Source of the DNA: Ancylobacter koreensis
Lineage (GTDB): Bacteria; Pseudomonadota; Alphaproteobacteria; Rhizobiales; Xanthobacteraceae
Length of the DNA: 64,000 bases
Assembly: GCF_023016525.1 (NCBI RefSeq)
Contig: NZ_JALKCG010000001.1
Location: 124,001-188,000 of the forward strand
Direction: 5' to 3'
Both the position numbers and the translations under genes were made by a program. The notes below the pieces were generated by a model that did no database searches, was not told the origin of the DNA, and worked only from the letters and a program-made list of their open reading frames with translations. Of this stretch, positions 43,725-53,715 are shown piece by piece (the first letter of the stretch is position 1; each line of letters opens with the position of its first letter).

Positions 43725-46079
43725 CTACCCTTGCTTGCGCCCCAGCAGCCGCAGCGCGTTGGCCGTTACCAGCACCGTCGCGCCGGTGTCGGCGAGGATC
43801 GCCGGCCAAAGGCCGGTGATGCCGGCGATGGTGGTGACGAGGAACACCGCCTTCAACCCCAGCGCCAGCGTGATGTTCTGGTGGATGTTGCGCATGGTGG
43901 CGCGCGACAGGTCGATCATCGCCGCCACGTCGCCGACCCGCCCGTGCAGCACGGCGGCGTCCGCCGTCTCCAGCGCGACGTCGGTGCCCCCGCCCATGGC
44001 GATGCCGACATCGGCGGCCGCCAGCGCCGGGGCGTCGTTGATGCCGTCGCCGACCTTGGCGACGACGAGCCCCTGCGCCTTCAGCTCGCCGACGATGCGC
44101 TGCTTGTCCGCCGGCATCAGCCCGGCGCGCACCTCGATGCCGAGATCGGCGCCGATGGCCTTCGCCGTGCGCTCATTGTCGCCGGTCAGCATCACCGTGC
44201 GGATGCCGGCCGCGCTCAGCGCGGCGAGTCCCGACGCCGCGTCCGGGCGCGGCTCGTCGCGCATGGCGATGAGGCCGGCGGCGCGCCCGTCCGCCAGCAG
44301 GACGGCGACCGTCTTGCCGGCATCGTTCAGCGCGTGGATGGCGCTTTCCTGCCCGGCCGCCAGCGGCGCGCGGCTGCCGGCTGCCTTGGGCGAGCCCAGG
44401 AACAACGCCACGCCGGCCACCGTGCCGCTCACCCCCTCGCCGCCCAGCGCACCGGCCGCGCTCACCGGCGGCACGTCGAGCCCGCGCGCGGCGGCCTCGT
44501 TCAGGATCGCGCTCGCCAGCGGATGGGTGGAGCCGGCCTCCAGCGCCGCCGCGCGGGCCAGCAGGGTCGCCTCGTCGCCGTCGAAGGCAATGAGGTCCGT
44601 CACCTTCGGCTTGCCCTCGGTGAGTGTGCCGGTCTTGTCGAGCGCCACCGCGTTCACCGTGCGCAGCACCTCCAGCACCGCGCCGCCCTTGATCAGCAGG
44701 CCGCGCCGCGCACCGGAGGCCAGCCCCGCCGCGATGGCGGCCGGCGTCGAGATGACCAGCGCGCAGGGGCAGCCGATCAGCAGCAGGGCGAGGCCCTTGT
44801 AGATCCACTCGTCCCATGCCGCGCCGAAGAGGAGCGGCGGCACCACCGCCACAAGCGCGCCGAGCAGGACGACGAAGGGCGTGTACCAGCGGGCGAAGCG
44901 GTCGATGAAACGCTCGGTCGGCGCCTTGCTCTCCTGCGCCTCCTCCACGAGGCGCACCACGCGGGCGATGGTGTTGTCGGACGGCTCGGTGGTGGTGCGC
45001 ACGGTCAGCACCGCCTCGGCATTAACCGTGCCGGCGAAGACCGGATCGCCTGGCGCCTTGGCGACCGGCACGCTCTCGCCGGTCAGCGGCGCCTCGTTCA
45101 CCGAGCCGGCGCCCTCCAGCACCTCGCCGTCGGCGGGTATGCGCTCGCCGGGCCGCACGAGGATGACGTCGCCGACGTTCAGGCTGTCAGCCGGCACCTC
45201 GCGGGTGAAAGCGCCCTGGATAAGGCGAGCCGTCTTCGGCACGAGGTCGGTGAGCGCGCGGATCGACTCGCGCGCCCGCCCGGCGGCGACGCCTTCCAGC
45301 AGTTCGCCGACGAGGAACAGGAACACCACGGCGGCCGCCTCTTCCGACGCGCCGATGATCACCGCGCCGACGGCGGCGATGGTCATCAGCGTCTCGATGG
45401 AAAAGGGCGTGCCGGACAGCGCCGCCATCAGCGCGCGGCGGGCGATCGGCACCAGACCGATGGAGAGCGCGGCGATGAAGATCCACGGGTCGAGGCCGGG
45501 GAAGAAATGGCCGAGCCCGTAGGCGCCCGCCAGCGCGGCGCCGCAGACAAGGGTCAGGCGCGCCTTGCCGGTCCTCCACCACGGCACATCGCCCGGCAGG
45601 TGGCTGTGGCCGCTCTCGCGCGCGGCCCGCGCCGGCGCAGCAGAATCCACGCCAGAATCCCGGCCGCGCTCATGCTCGTGTTCCGCATGGTCGTGTTCCG
45701 CATGATCATGCCCATGGGCGTGGCCGCCACAGCATGAGTCGTGCGCGCCATGGTTGTGGGCACCGCAGCCGTCGCCATGCGCGTGATCGTGGCCGTGGGA
45801 GTGACCGTGCTCATGGTCGTGACTGTGAGCCCCGTGCGGCGCCAGCGGCGCCGCGCCGGCGGCGACGGTGAGCCGGAAGATGCCGTAGCCGAGCCCGGTC
45901 ACGCGCTTTTCCAGCAGGCCGAGATCGGCGTCCTCATGCGCGACGGTGAGCGTACCGGCGGTCACCGATACCGACACCTCCTCCACGCCCTTCACCCGCC
46001 GCACGGCCGTGTCGATCTTCGTCGCGCAGGAGGCGCAATCCATTCCCTCGATGCGGTAGCGGGTCTTCACGGCGGACAT
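43725..46079 (-). CDS. Heavy-metal P1B-type ATPase, Zn/Cd/Pb-type
   Basis: Metal-exporting ATPase of 784 residues. It has one HMA domain with GMDCASC (C15, C18), then a linker with 21 histidines between residues 82 and 136 plus Cys105, 116 and 117. Eight membrane helices are expected. The phosphatase loop TGES is at 333-336, the metal-site CPC at 437-439 in IGCPCALVISTPAAI, and the phosphorylation site DKTGT at 481-485. GDGINDAPALAAADVGIAMG lies near the C-terminus. CPC with this context fits Zn/Cd export rather than copper. AGGAG lies 7 bases before the ATG at 46079. It is divergent from a MerR regulator with a matching operator between them. Confidence 0.93.
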   Translation of the reverse strand: MSAVKTRYRIEGMDCASCATKIDTAVRRVKGVEEVSVSVTAGTLTVAHEDADLGLLEKRVTGLGYGIFRLTVAAGAAPLAPHGAHSHDHEHGHSHGHDHAHGDGCGAHNHGAHDSCCGGHAHGHDHAEHDHAEHEHERGRDSGVDSAAPARAARESGHSHLPGDVPWWRTGKARLTLVCGAALAGAYGLGHFFPGLDPWIFIAALSIGLVPIARRALMAALSGTPFSIETLMTIAAVGAVIIGASEEAAAVVFLFLVGELLEGVAAGRARESIRALTDLVPKTARLIQGAFTREVPADSLNVGDVILVRPGERIPADGEVLEGAGSVNEAPLTGESVPVAKAPGDPVFAGTVNAEAVLTVRTTTEPSDNTIARVVRLVEEAQESKAPTERFIDRFARWYTPFVVLLGALVAVVPPLLFGAAWDEWIYKGLALLLIGCPCALVISTPAAIAAGLASGARRGLLIKGGAVLEVLRTVNAVALDKTGTLTEGKPKVTDLIAFDGDEATLLARAAALEAGSTHPLASAILNEAAARGLDVPPVSAAGALGGEGVSGTVAGVALFLGSPKAAGSRAPLAAGQESAIHALNDAGKTVAVLLADGRAAGLIAMRDEPRPDAASGLAALSAAGIRTVMLTGDNERTAKAIGADLGIEVRAGLMPADKQRIVGELKAQGLVVAKVGDGINDAPALAAADVGIAMGGGTDVALETADAAVLHGRVGDVAAMIDLSRATMRNIHQNITLALGLKAVFLVTTIAGITGLWPAILADTGATVLVTANALRLLGRKQG

Positions 46080-46139
46080 GATGCGGCTCCTGTGCGGACC
46101 GGGCGTCGTCGCGGACACCCTTGTCAGGTCGTGGCGAGG

Positions 46140-46170
46140 AGCCTAATTCCTCCAGCGACTAGAGGAGCAA
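46140..46170 (-). promoter_or_regulatory. MerR-type promoter/operator of the metal ATPase gene
   Basis: On the minus strand TTGCTC (46165-46170), a 19-base spacer and TAGGCT (46140-46145). A 19-base dyad (46148-46166, arms TCCTCTAG and CTGGAGGA, 7 of 8 pairs, 3-base centre) fills the spacer. The overlong spacer with a central dyad is the hallmark of MerR-activated promoters. It also overlaps the leader of the merR gene, so that gene may be autoregulated. Confidence 0.75.
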
Positions 46171-46178
46171 GAGCGGAT

Positions 46179-46640
46179 ATGACGGCGGCGGCGGGACAGT
46201 TCACCATCGGCGAGGCGGCCCGCGCGAGCGGCGTCAAGGTGCCGACCATCCGCTACTATGAGGAGATCGGCCTGCTGCCGAGCCCGCCGCGTACGGAAGG
46301 CGGACGCCGCTCCTATGGCGGGGAGGATCTGCGCCGCCTCGCCTTCATCCGCCATGCCCGCGAACTCGGCTTCGAGATCGAGGCGATCCGTACCCTGCTG
46401 CGCCTGCAGGACGAGCCGGACCAGTCCTGCGCGGCGGCGGACGCCATCGCCCGCGATCACCTCGTCGCGGTGGAGCGGCGCATCGCCAGCCTCACCGCGC
46501 TGCGGGCCGAGCTCGCGCGCATGGTGGAAGGGTGCTCGCATGGCCATGTCTCGGAGTGCCGGGTGATCGAGATTCTCGCCGATCACGGCGAGTGCCGGCA
46601 CCATCACGGGGGGCGGTTGGACGCGGCAGGCGGATTGTAG
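46179..46640 (+). CDS. MerR-family metal-responsive regulator (ZntR-like)
   Basis: A 153-residue activator. The MerR helix-turn-helix (about 7-75) has FTIGEAARASGVKVPTIRYYEEIGLL and RRSYGGEDLRRLAFIRHARELGF; a dimer helix follows. Metal ligands are C84 (QSCAAAD), C119 and H121/H123 (GCSHGHVSEC) and C127, the spacing of E. coli ZntR (C79, C114, H119, C124). A terminal ECRHHHGG adds C139 and three His. This supports zinc/cadmium sensing. It is divergent from the metal ATPase gene, its obvious target. Confidence 0.9.
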   Translation: MTAAAGQFTIGEAARASGVKVPTIRYYEEIGLLPSPPRTEGGRRSYGGEDLRRLAFIRHARELGFEIEAIRTLLRLQDEPDQSCAAADAIARDHLVAVERRIASLTALRAELARMVEGCSHGHVSECRVIEILADHGECRHHHGGRLDAAGGL

Positions 46641-46838
46641 TGACACGCCCGGCGAACGCGGCGTCAATAACGGTATAAAACTACCCTACATGCACGGAGA
46701 ACGTGTTTCTCCGGTAACACTTTCGTCACATCGACGTCGATTGCCGCATGGTCACTTCCGCAGCGGCGCCTGAGCAACTATGCCGACATTCAAACTAACT
46801 TCGACACAATTGCGCACTCTGGCCGCCCAGCGAGTTTC

Positions 46839-47813
46839 ATGCACCGCCGTCGCTTCATCGCCGGTCTTGCCGCGAGCAGTCTTGGCCTGTCGATGGCACG
46901 CGCCTCGACGGACCAGGGTGCGCCGGCGGCGGAGTCGGCCGGCGTACCTTTGACGATCCTGCTGCCGGTGCCGGACGGCGGCGGGCTCGGCCGGCTTGGC
47001 CACCGGCTGGCCGACTGCCTCGGCAACACGGAGGTCGCCTCCCTCGTCACCGAGGGGCAGCCCAGCGCGCCCCACGCGATCACCCGCTTCATCGACGATT
47101 TTTCCCGGCGCGGCGACGTCGTGCTGCTCGCCGGCGCCAGCCTGATCGGCGCCGCCATCGCCGTACGGCAGGCCACCAGCCTCGCCGATCTCACGCCGGT
47201 GGCCCGGCTGACCACGGAATATATCGGCTGCGCCGTACGGCCGGATTCCCCCTTCGCCACCCTCGCCGACCTCGTCGCCGCCATGCGCGAGACGCCGGAC
47301 CGCGTGTCGTTCTGCGGCGGCTCGCGCGGCAGCTTCGACTACATCCTCGCCGCCATGATCAACCGCCATGCCGGCCTGCCGGCGCGCCAGCTGCGCTACC
47401 GCTCCTTCATCGGCGGTGTCGGCACGATCGACGCGGTGCTCGCCGGCACGCAGAGCTGTGCGTGCGGGGGGGTCGGCGAATTGCAGGACCATCTGGCGGC
47501 GGGCCGGATCAGGCTGCTCGGCCTTGCCGCGCCGCAGCGCCTGCCGGGACTGCCGGCGGCGACGCTGATCGAGCAGGGCCTCGATATCTCCCTGGCCAAC
47601 TGGCGCGGCGTCTTCGCCCCGCCGGGCATCGCCGGGCCGGCGCTCGACCGGCTGATCGCCCGCATGGACGCGACGGTCGGCGGCGGCGACTGGCGGGCGA
47701 CGCTGTACCGCTACAACTGGACCGGCGACTATCTCGCGGGCGAGGCCTTCGGCGCCTTCGTGCGCGAGGACACGCAACGCCTGCGGGCGCTGCTGTCGCA
47801 GTTCGGTCTTTAG
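46839..47813 (+). CDS. Bug/TctC-family periplasmic substrate-binding protein, orphan
   Basis: A 324-residue secreted protein with a twin-arginine-like N-terminus (MHRRRFIAGLAASSLGLSMARA) and the Bug fold: VPDGGGLGRLGHRLADCLG, TPVARLTTEYIGCAVRPDSPFATLADLVAAMRE, GSRGSFDYILAAMINRHAGLPARQLRYRSFIGG and WRGVFAPPGIAGPALDRLI. Bug proteins bind organic acids for TctAB transporters. No tctA/tctB is adjacent, so it is an orphan, which is common. The 198-base gap before it holds a TATAAA at about 46674 and a 7-bp hairpin (46695-46713). Ligand unknown. Confidence 0.86.
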   Translation: MHRRRFIAGLAASSLGLSMARASTDQGAPAAESAGVPLTILLPVPDGGGLGRLGHRLADCLGNTEVASLVTEGQPSAPHAITRFIDDFSRRGDVVLLAGASLIGAAIAVRQATSLADLTPVARLTTEYIGCAVRPDSPFATLADLVAAMRETPDRVSFCGGSRGSFDYILAAMINRHAGLPARQLRYRSFIGGVGTIDAVLAGTQSCACGGVGELQDHLAAGRIRLLGLAAPQRLPGLPAATLIEQGLDISLANWRGVFAPPGIAGPALDRLIARMDATVGGGDWRATLYRYNWTGDYLAGEAFGAFVREDTQRLRALLSQFGL

Positions 47814-47819
47814 CCCGCC

Positions 47820-48734
47820 TCAGGCGGCAGCCGGTTCGGGCGCGCGCGGCTCGGCGACGAAGCAGGCCCGCTCCTCGCGCACCTCGCCCGCGATGAAATC
47901 CTCCACCTCGCGGACGCGCCTGAGGTCGCGAATGTCGGCATGGGTCACCAGCCAGTAGGACCGGCGGAACGCCATCTCCGGCAGCAGCCGCACCAGCTCG
48001 GGATGCGCCCGCGCCGCATAGTCGTGCAGGATACCGATGCCCGCGCCCGCGCGTACCGCCTCCATCTGGCCCACCACGCTGGCGCATTCCAGTCGCCGTG
48101 CCTCGATCTCGCGGAACGCCTCGAAATAGTCGAGCGCCGGCGAATAGACGAGATCGGCGACATAGGTCACGAGAAGCCGCCCGGCGACGTCGGCGAGCGT
48201 CTCCACCGGGCCGGTGCGTTCCAGATAGCGGCGCGCGGCATAGACGCCGAGCGTGTAGTCGGTGAGCTTGCGCGCCACCAGCCGCCCTTCCGCCGGCCGC
48301 TGCAGCGTCACCGCGATGTCCACCTCCCGCTTGGGCAGCGAGAAGCTGCGCGGCAGTGGCGCGAGCTGGATTGCGAGGCTCGGGTGCTCTTCCGCCAGCC
48401 GCCCGAGGCGCGGGGCGAGGAAATAGGTGCCGAAGCCGTCCGGCGCGCCGATGCGCACCGTGCCGGCCAGCGCAAGGTCGACATTGCCGAGCGTCGACTG
48501 CGCCTGCAGCATCTCGGTCTCCACCCGCTCGGCATGGGCGAGCAGGCGCTCGCCGGCGGCGGTCAACTCGCTGCCGGTGGTGCGCCGCTCGAACAGCTTG
48601 GTGCCGAGGCTCGCCTCCAGCGCCCCGAGCCGGCGGCCCACCGTGGCATGGTCGAGCCCGAGCTGGCGGCCGGCCGCCAGCATCTGCCCCGCCCGCGCGA
48701 CGGCGAGGAAGATGCGCAGGTGATCCCAGTCCAT
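47820..48734 (-). CDS. LysR-family regulator divergent from mmsA
   Basis: A 304-residue regulator with N-terminal winged helix (MDWDHLRIFLAVARAGQMLAAGRQLGLDHATVGRRLGALE) and a substrate-binding domain with GTVRIGAPDGFGTYFLAPRL, the region where coinducer binds. The ATG at 48734 has GGGGAG upstream; an open frame continues further but reads across the shared promoter. It converges with the Bug gene (6 bases apart). The divergent arrangement with mmsA suggests it controls valine/inositol-type semialdehyde oxidation; this is inference. Confidence 0.9.
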   Translation of the reverse strand: MDWDHLRIFLAVARAGQMLAAGRQLGLDHATVGRRLGALEASLGTKLFERRTTGSELTAAGERLLAHAERVETEMLQAQSTLGNVDLALAGTVRIGAPDGFGTYFLAPRLGRLAEEHPSLAIQLAPLPRSFSLPKREVDIAVTLQRPAEGRLVARKLTDYTLGVYAARRYLERTGPVETLADVAGRLLVTYVADLVYSPALDYFEAFREIEARRLECASVVGQMEAVRAGAGIGILHDYAARAHPELVRLLPEMAFRRSYWLVTHADIRDLRRVREVEDFIAGEVREERACFVAEPRAPEPAAA

Positions 48735-48760
48735 GACGTCTCCCCTTGGCGGACGGGCTC

Positions 48761-48779
48761 TTGTCGAAATCCCGCACAA
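48761..48779. promoter_or_regulatory. LysR-type box between lysR and mmsA
   Basis: TTGT-N11-ACAA, the T-N11-A dyad bound by LysR regulators, 27 bases ahead of the lysR start and 89 ahead of mmsA. The 9-base word CTTGTCGAA overlapping it (48760-48768) recurs inverted at 48814-48822, possibly a second contact site. Confidence 0.5.
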
Positions 48780-48867
48780 CGGTTTGGGAAACATGGTCGT
48801 TGAAGTGCAGCCATTCGACAAGCACAACGTTGGCATCGGCTCAAGGGCGAGCAAGGAGACAAAGCTC

Positions 48868-50358
<1,491 letters not shown>

Positions 50359-50413
50359 CACGACGACCAGCTATGGCCTGCGCCGCGCGGCGTCCGTCGC
50401 GCGGCGCAGGCTG

Positions 50414-50430
50414 CTGCCATTATCCGGCAG
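50414..50430. promoter_or_regulatory. Candidate WYL-regulator operator 1
   Basis: CTGCCATTATCCGGCAG, a 17-base inverted repeat, 26 bases before the regulator start. It matches the site at 51160-51176 in the pattern CTGMCA-N5-YGGCAG. Confidence 0.55.
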
Positions 50431-50455
50431 TGGCGGATGCGAGTAGGATCGCCGC

Positions 50456-51163
50456 ATGTCCCGCTCCGAGCGCCTTTTCGACCTGTTGCAGCTCCTGCGC
50501 CGCCACCGCCATCCGGTGAGCGGGCGGGTGCTCGCGGACGAGATCGGGGTGAGCCTGCGCACCCTCTACCGCGACATCGCCGCCTTGCAGGCGCAGGGCG
50601 CGACCATCGAGGGTGAGGCCGGTGCCGGCTATGTGCTGCGGCCCGGCTTCCTGCTGCCGCCGCTGATGTTTCCGCCCGAGGAGATCGAGGCGCTTGTGCT
50701 CGGCTCGCGCTGGGTGGCCGGGCGCGCGGACGGCCGGCTTGCCGAGGCGGCGCTGTCCGCCCTCGCCCGCATCGGCGCCGTGCTGCCGGTGGAACTGCGG
50801 GCCGAAATGGAAGCTTCCGCGCTGTTCGTCGCGCCCGGCGCGCCCATTCCCGCCGATTCCATCGACCCGGCCCTGCTTCGCAAGGCGATCCGCACCGAGC
50901 GCAAGCTGACCCTCGCCTATCGGGACGCCGGCGGCGTGGCGAGCGAGCGCGTCGTCTGGCCCTTCGCGCTGGCCTTCTTCGACCAGGTGCGGCTGCTGAT
51001 CGGCTGGTGCGAGCTGCGCGGCGACTTCCGCAGCTTCCGCACCGACCGCATCGCGAAGGCGCTGCTGATGGAAGCGCGTTACCCCGCGCGGCGGGCGGAG
51101 CTGATCCAGCGATGGAAGCAGGCGAAGCACGCGGCCGAGGCGCAGAAGCTCGACGCATGCTGA
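50456..51163 (+). CDS. HTH-WYL (YafY-family) transcriptional regulator
   Basis: A 235-residue regulator with an N-terminal HTH_11-type helix-turn-helix (SRSERLFDLLQLLRRHRHPVSGRVLADEIGVSLRTLYRDIAALQAQGATI) and a WYL domain (about 140-210: KLTLAYRDAGG, VWPFALAFFDQVRLLIGWCELRGDFRSFRTDRI). WYL domains sense small ligands or nucleic acids. AGGAT lies 5 bases before the ATG. It is followed by a VOC protein gene, a pair seen in many genomes. Both genes carry the same 17-base operator-like repeat upstream. Confidence 0.88.
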   Translation: MSRSERLFDLLQLLRRHRHPVSGRVLADEIGVSLRTLYRDIAALQAQGATIEGEAGAGYVLRPGFLLPPLMFPPEEIEALVLGSRWVAGRADGRLAEAALSALARIGAVLPVELRAEMEASALFVAPGAPIPADSIDPALLRKAIRTERKLTLAYRDAGGVASERVVWPFALAFFDQVRLLIGWCELRGDFRSFRTDRIAKALLMEARYPARRAELIQRWKQAKHAAEAQKLDAC

Positions 51164-51176
51164 CATAAATTGGCAG
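51160..51176. promoter_or_regulatory. Candidate WYL-regulator operator 2
   Basis: CTGACATAAATTGGCAG overlaps the regulator stop codon and lies 46 bases before the VOC gene. It is nested in a larger perfect inverted repeat (GCATGCTG at 51155-51162 with CAGCATGC at 51174-51181). Confidence 0.55.
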
Positions 51177-51221
51177 CATGCCCGCCTAGGGTGCCGCCTC
51201 GATCCATCGATGGGGGCCACC

Positions 51222-51596
51222 ATGACCGATGCCAGCAACATACTTCTCTATGTGAACGACGCGCCGGCGAGCGCCCGCTTCTATGGCGCGCTACTGGAGC
51301 GCGAGCCGGTTGAACAGAGCGCGACCTTCGCCCTGCTGCCGCTGGCGCCGGGCATGATGCTCGGCCTGTGGCAGCGCGACGGGGTGACGCCGAGGCCGCA
51401 TCTGCGCGCCGGCGGCAACGAGATCGGCTTCAAGGTCGCCGATCCCGCTGCGGTCGACGCGGCCTACGAAGACTGGGCGACGAAGGGGGTGCCGATCGCC
51501 CTGCCGCCGACCGACCTCCCCTTCGGCCGCAGCTTCGTCGCGCTCGATCCCGACGGCCATCGCCTGCGCGTCTATGCGCGGAACGGGGTGCGCTAG
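51222..51596 (+). CDS. VOC (glyoxalase/bleomycin-resistance fold) protein
   Basis: A 124-residue protein with two beta-alpha-beta-beta-beta units: ILLYVNDAPASARFYGALLEREPVEQS and GGNEIGFKVADPAAVDAAYEDWATKGVPIA, ending RSFVALDPDGHRLRVYARNG. The usual metal-binding His/Glu set is not complete, so it may bind rather than convert its ligand. The ATG at 51222 has GGGGG upstream; an in-frame ATG at 51210 is less likely. It is probably regulated with and by the preceding WYL regulator. Confidence 0.87.
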   Translation: MTDASNILLYVNDAPASARFYGALLEREPVEQSATFALLPLAPGMMLGLWQRDGVTPRPHLRAGGNEIGFKVADPAAVDAAYEDWATKGVPIALPPTDLPFGRSFVALDPDGHRLRVYARNGVR

Positions 51597-51615
51597 GCGC
51601 GGGAGGCGCCGCGCC

Positions 51616-52551
51616 TCAATCGTGCGTGCGGCCGAAGTCGGGCGCGGCGGTCTCCTGGCCGATCTCGATGATCGAGCGGCGGATGGCGCGGGTGCGGGTG
51701 AACAGGTCGAACAGCTTGTCACCCTCGGCCCAGCGTATCGCCCGTTGCAGCGCGATCAGGTCCTCGGTGAAGCGGCCGAGCACCTCGATCACCGCCTCGC
51801 GGTTGTTGAGGAACACGTCGCGCCACATGGTCGGGTCGGAGGCGGCGATGCGGGTGAAGTCGCGGAAACCGCCCGCCGAGTACTTGATGACCTCGGACTG
51901 CGTGACCGCTTCGAGATCCGCCGCCGTGCCGACGATGTTGTAGGCGATCAGGTGCGGCACATGCGAGGTGATGGCGAGCACCAGGTCGTGGTGCTCGGGC
52001 GTCATGGTCTCGACATTGGCGCCCATCGCCGTCCACAGGGCGGCAAGGCGCTGCACCGCCGCCGGGTCCGTGCCTTCCGGCGGCGTGAGGATCGACCAGC
52101 GGTTCTTGAACAGCGCTGCAAAGCCCGCATCCGGCCCCGAATATTCCGTGCCCGCCACCGGATGCCCGGGGACGATGTGCACGTTAGCCGGCAAATGGGC
52201 GCGCAGTGCGCTGACCACCGCCCCCTTCACCGAGCCGACATCGGAGACGATGGCGTCCGGCTTCAGATGCGGCGCGATGGCGGCCGCCACCGCCCCCATG
52301 GCGCCGACCGGCACGCACAGGATCACGATATCGGCGTCGCGCACCGCCCGCTCCGGCGTCGCCGCGACGAGATCGGCGAGGCCGAGCGCCAGCGCGCGGT
52401 CGCGCACGGCCTCCGCGCCGTCATAGGCGACCAGCGTGCCGGCCAGCCCCCGCGCCTTCGCCGCGCGCAGGATGGACGAGCCGATCAGCCCGACGCCGAT
52501 AATGGTGAGCCGGCCAATGATCGGAGCCGACAGCGGCGGATCAAGCACCAT
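51616..52551 (-). CDS. tyrC: Prephenate/arogenate dehydrogenase
   Basis: NAD(P)-dependent dehydrogenase of 311 residues on the tyrosine branch. The N-terminal Rossmann motif is [21 protein letters not shown], then [23 protein letters not shown] and the substrate-site [21 protein letters not shown] in PGHPVAG is the catalytic base region. The helical domain has [18 protein letters not shown]. The start at 52551 overlaps the end of hisC by 11 bases. Prephenate versus arogenate preference cannot be told; TyrC-type enzymes accept both. Confidence 0.92.
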   Translation of the reverse strand: MVLDPPLSAPIIGRLTIIGVGLIGSSILRAAKARGLAGTLVAYDGAEAVRDRALALGLADLVAATPERAVRDADIVILCVPVGAMGAVAAAIAPHLKPDAIVSDVGSVKGAVVSALRAHLPANVHIVPGHPVAGTEYSGPDAGFAALFKNRWSILTPPEGTDPAAVQRLAALWTAMGANVETMTPEHHDLVLAITSHVPHLIAYNIVGTAADLEAVTQSEVIKYSAGGFRDFTRIAASDPTMWRDVFLNNREAVIEVLGRFTEDLIALQRAIRWAEGDKLFDLFTRTRAIRRSIIEIGQETAAPDFGRTHD

Positions 52552-53668
52552 CGCCGGCTCCCACCTTGCCGAGGAACTCCGCCAGCACCTCGACCAGCAG
52601 GCGGTTCGCCTCCTCGGTGCCGATGGTGAGGCGCAGCGCGCCCGGCAGACCATAGGAATCCACCCGCCGCAGGATCAGCCCGCGCGCGGAAAGAAAGGCG
52701 TCGGCGTCCTTCGCGGTGCGGCCTTCCACATCGGGGAAATGCACCAGCAGGAAGTTCGTCACGCTCGGCGTCACGGTGAGGCCGAGCGCGGTGAGCTTCT
52801 CGGTCAGCCACGGCAGCCAGGTTTCGTTATGCGCGATCGCGGCCTCGACATGGGCGGTGTCCTCCACCGCCGCGGCGGCCGCGGCAAGGCCGGGCGCGGA
52901 GACGTTGAAGGCGCCCCGGATGCGGTTGATCGCGTCCACCACCTCGGCCGGCCCGTAGAGCCAGCCCACGCGCAGCGCCGCCAGGCCGTAGATCTTCGAG
53001 AAGGTGCGCAGCATGACGACGTTGGAGCAGGTCGCCACCAGTTCGATGCCGGCCTCGTAGTCGTTGCGGCGGACATATTCGGCATAGGCGGCGTCGAGCG
53101 CCAGCAGCACGTTCGGCGGCAGGCCGCGCTGGAGGCGGCGCACCTCGTCAAAGGGAATGTAGGTTCCGGTGGGGTTGTTGGGGTTGGCGAGGAACACGAC
53201 GCGCGTACGCTCCGTCACCGCCGCCAGGAGCGCGTCGACATCGGTGCGGTAGTCCTTCTCCGGCGCCACCACCGGCGTCGCCCCCGCCGCCAGCGCGGCG
53301 ATGCGGTAGACGAGGAAGCCGTGCTGCGAGAACAGCACCTCGTCACCCGGCCCGGCAAAGGCGCTCGCCGTCAGCATCAGCAGCTCGTCCGAGCCGGTGC
53401 CGCAGACGATGCGCGCCGGATCGAGCCCATAGGCGCCGGCGATGGTCTCGCGCAGCTTCAACGACGAGCCGTCGGGATAGAGCTCCAGCGCGTTCGCCGA
53501 CTGGAACGCCGCCACCGCCTTCGGGCTCGGCCCGAGCGGGGTCTCGTTGGCGGAGAGCTTGTGCACCTTCACGCCCGCGCCACCCTGCGACTTGCCGGGC
53601 ACATAGGCCTCGATGTCCAGCACGCCGGGACGCGGGACGGGACGATTGGGAAGCGGGGCGGACGACAT
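52541..53668 (-). CDS. hisC: Histidinol-phosphate aminotransferase
   Basis: PLP aminotransferase of 375 residues that acts in histidine synthesis and, in many alphaproteobacteria, also on aromatic keto acids. It shows [61 protein letters not shown] and the PLP lysine K225 in [21 protein letters not shown] lies 7 bases before the ATG at 53668. Its place between chorismate mutase and tyrC suggests aromatic transamination as its main local job (inference). Confidence 0.94.
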   Translation of the reverse strand: MSSAPLPNRPVPRPGVLDIEAYVPGKSQGGAGVKVHKLSANETPLGPSPKAVAAFQSANALELYPDGSSLKLRETIAGAYGLDPARIVCGTGSDELLMLTASAFAGPGDEVLFSQHGFLVYRIAALAAGATPVVAPEKDYRTDVDALLAAVTERTRVVFLANPNNPTGTYIPFDEVRRLQRGLPPNVLLALDAAYAEYVRRNDYEAGIELVATCSNVVMLRTFSKIYGLAALRVGWLYGPAEVVDAINRIRGAFNVSAPGLAAAAAAVEDTAHVEAAIAHNETWLPWLTEKLTALGLTVTPSVTNFLLVHFPDVEGRTAKDADAFLSARGLILRRVDSYGLPGALRLTIGTEEANRLLVEVLAEFLGKVGAGDGA

Positions 53669-53715
53669 GACGGAACTCCGGCAGGCGCTGTCGAGGCGGG
53701 AGGATTGGGAGGCGA

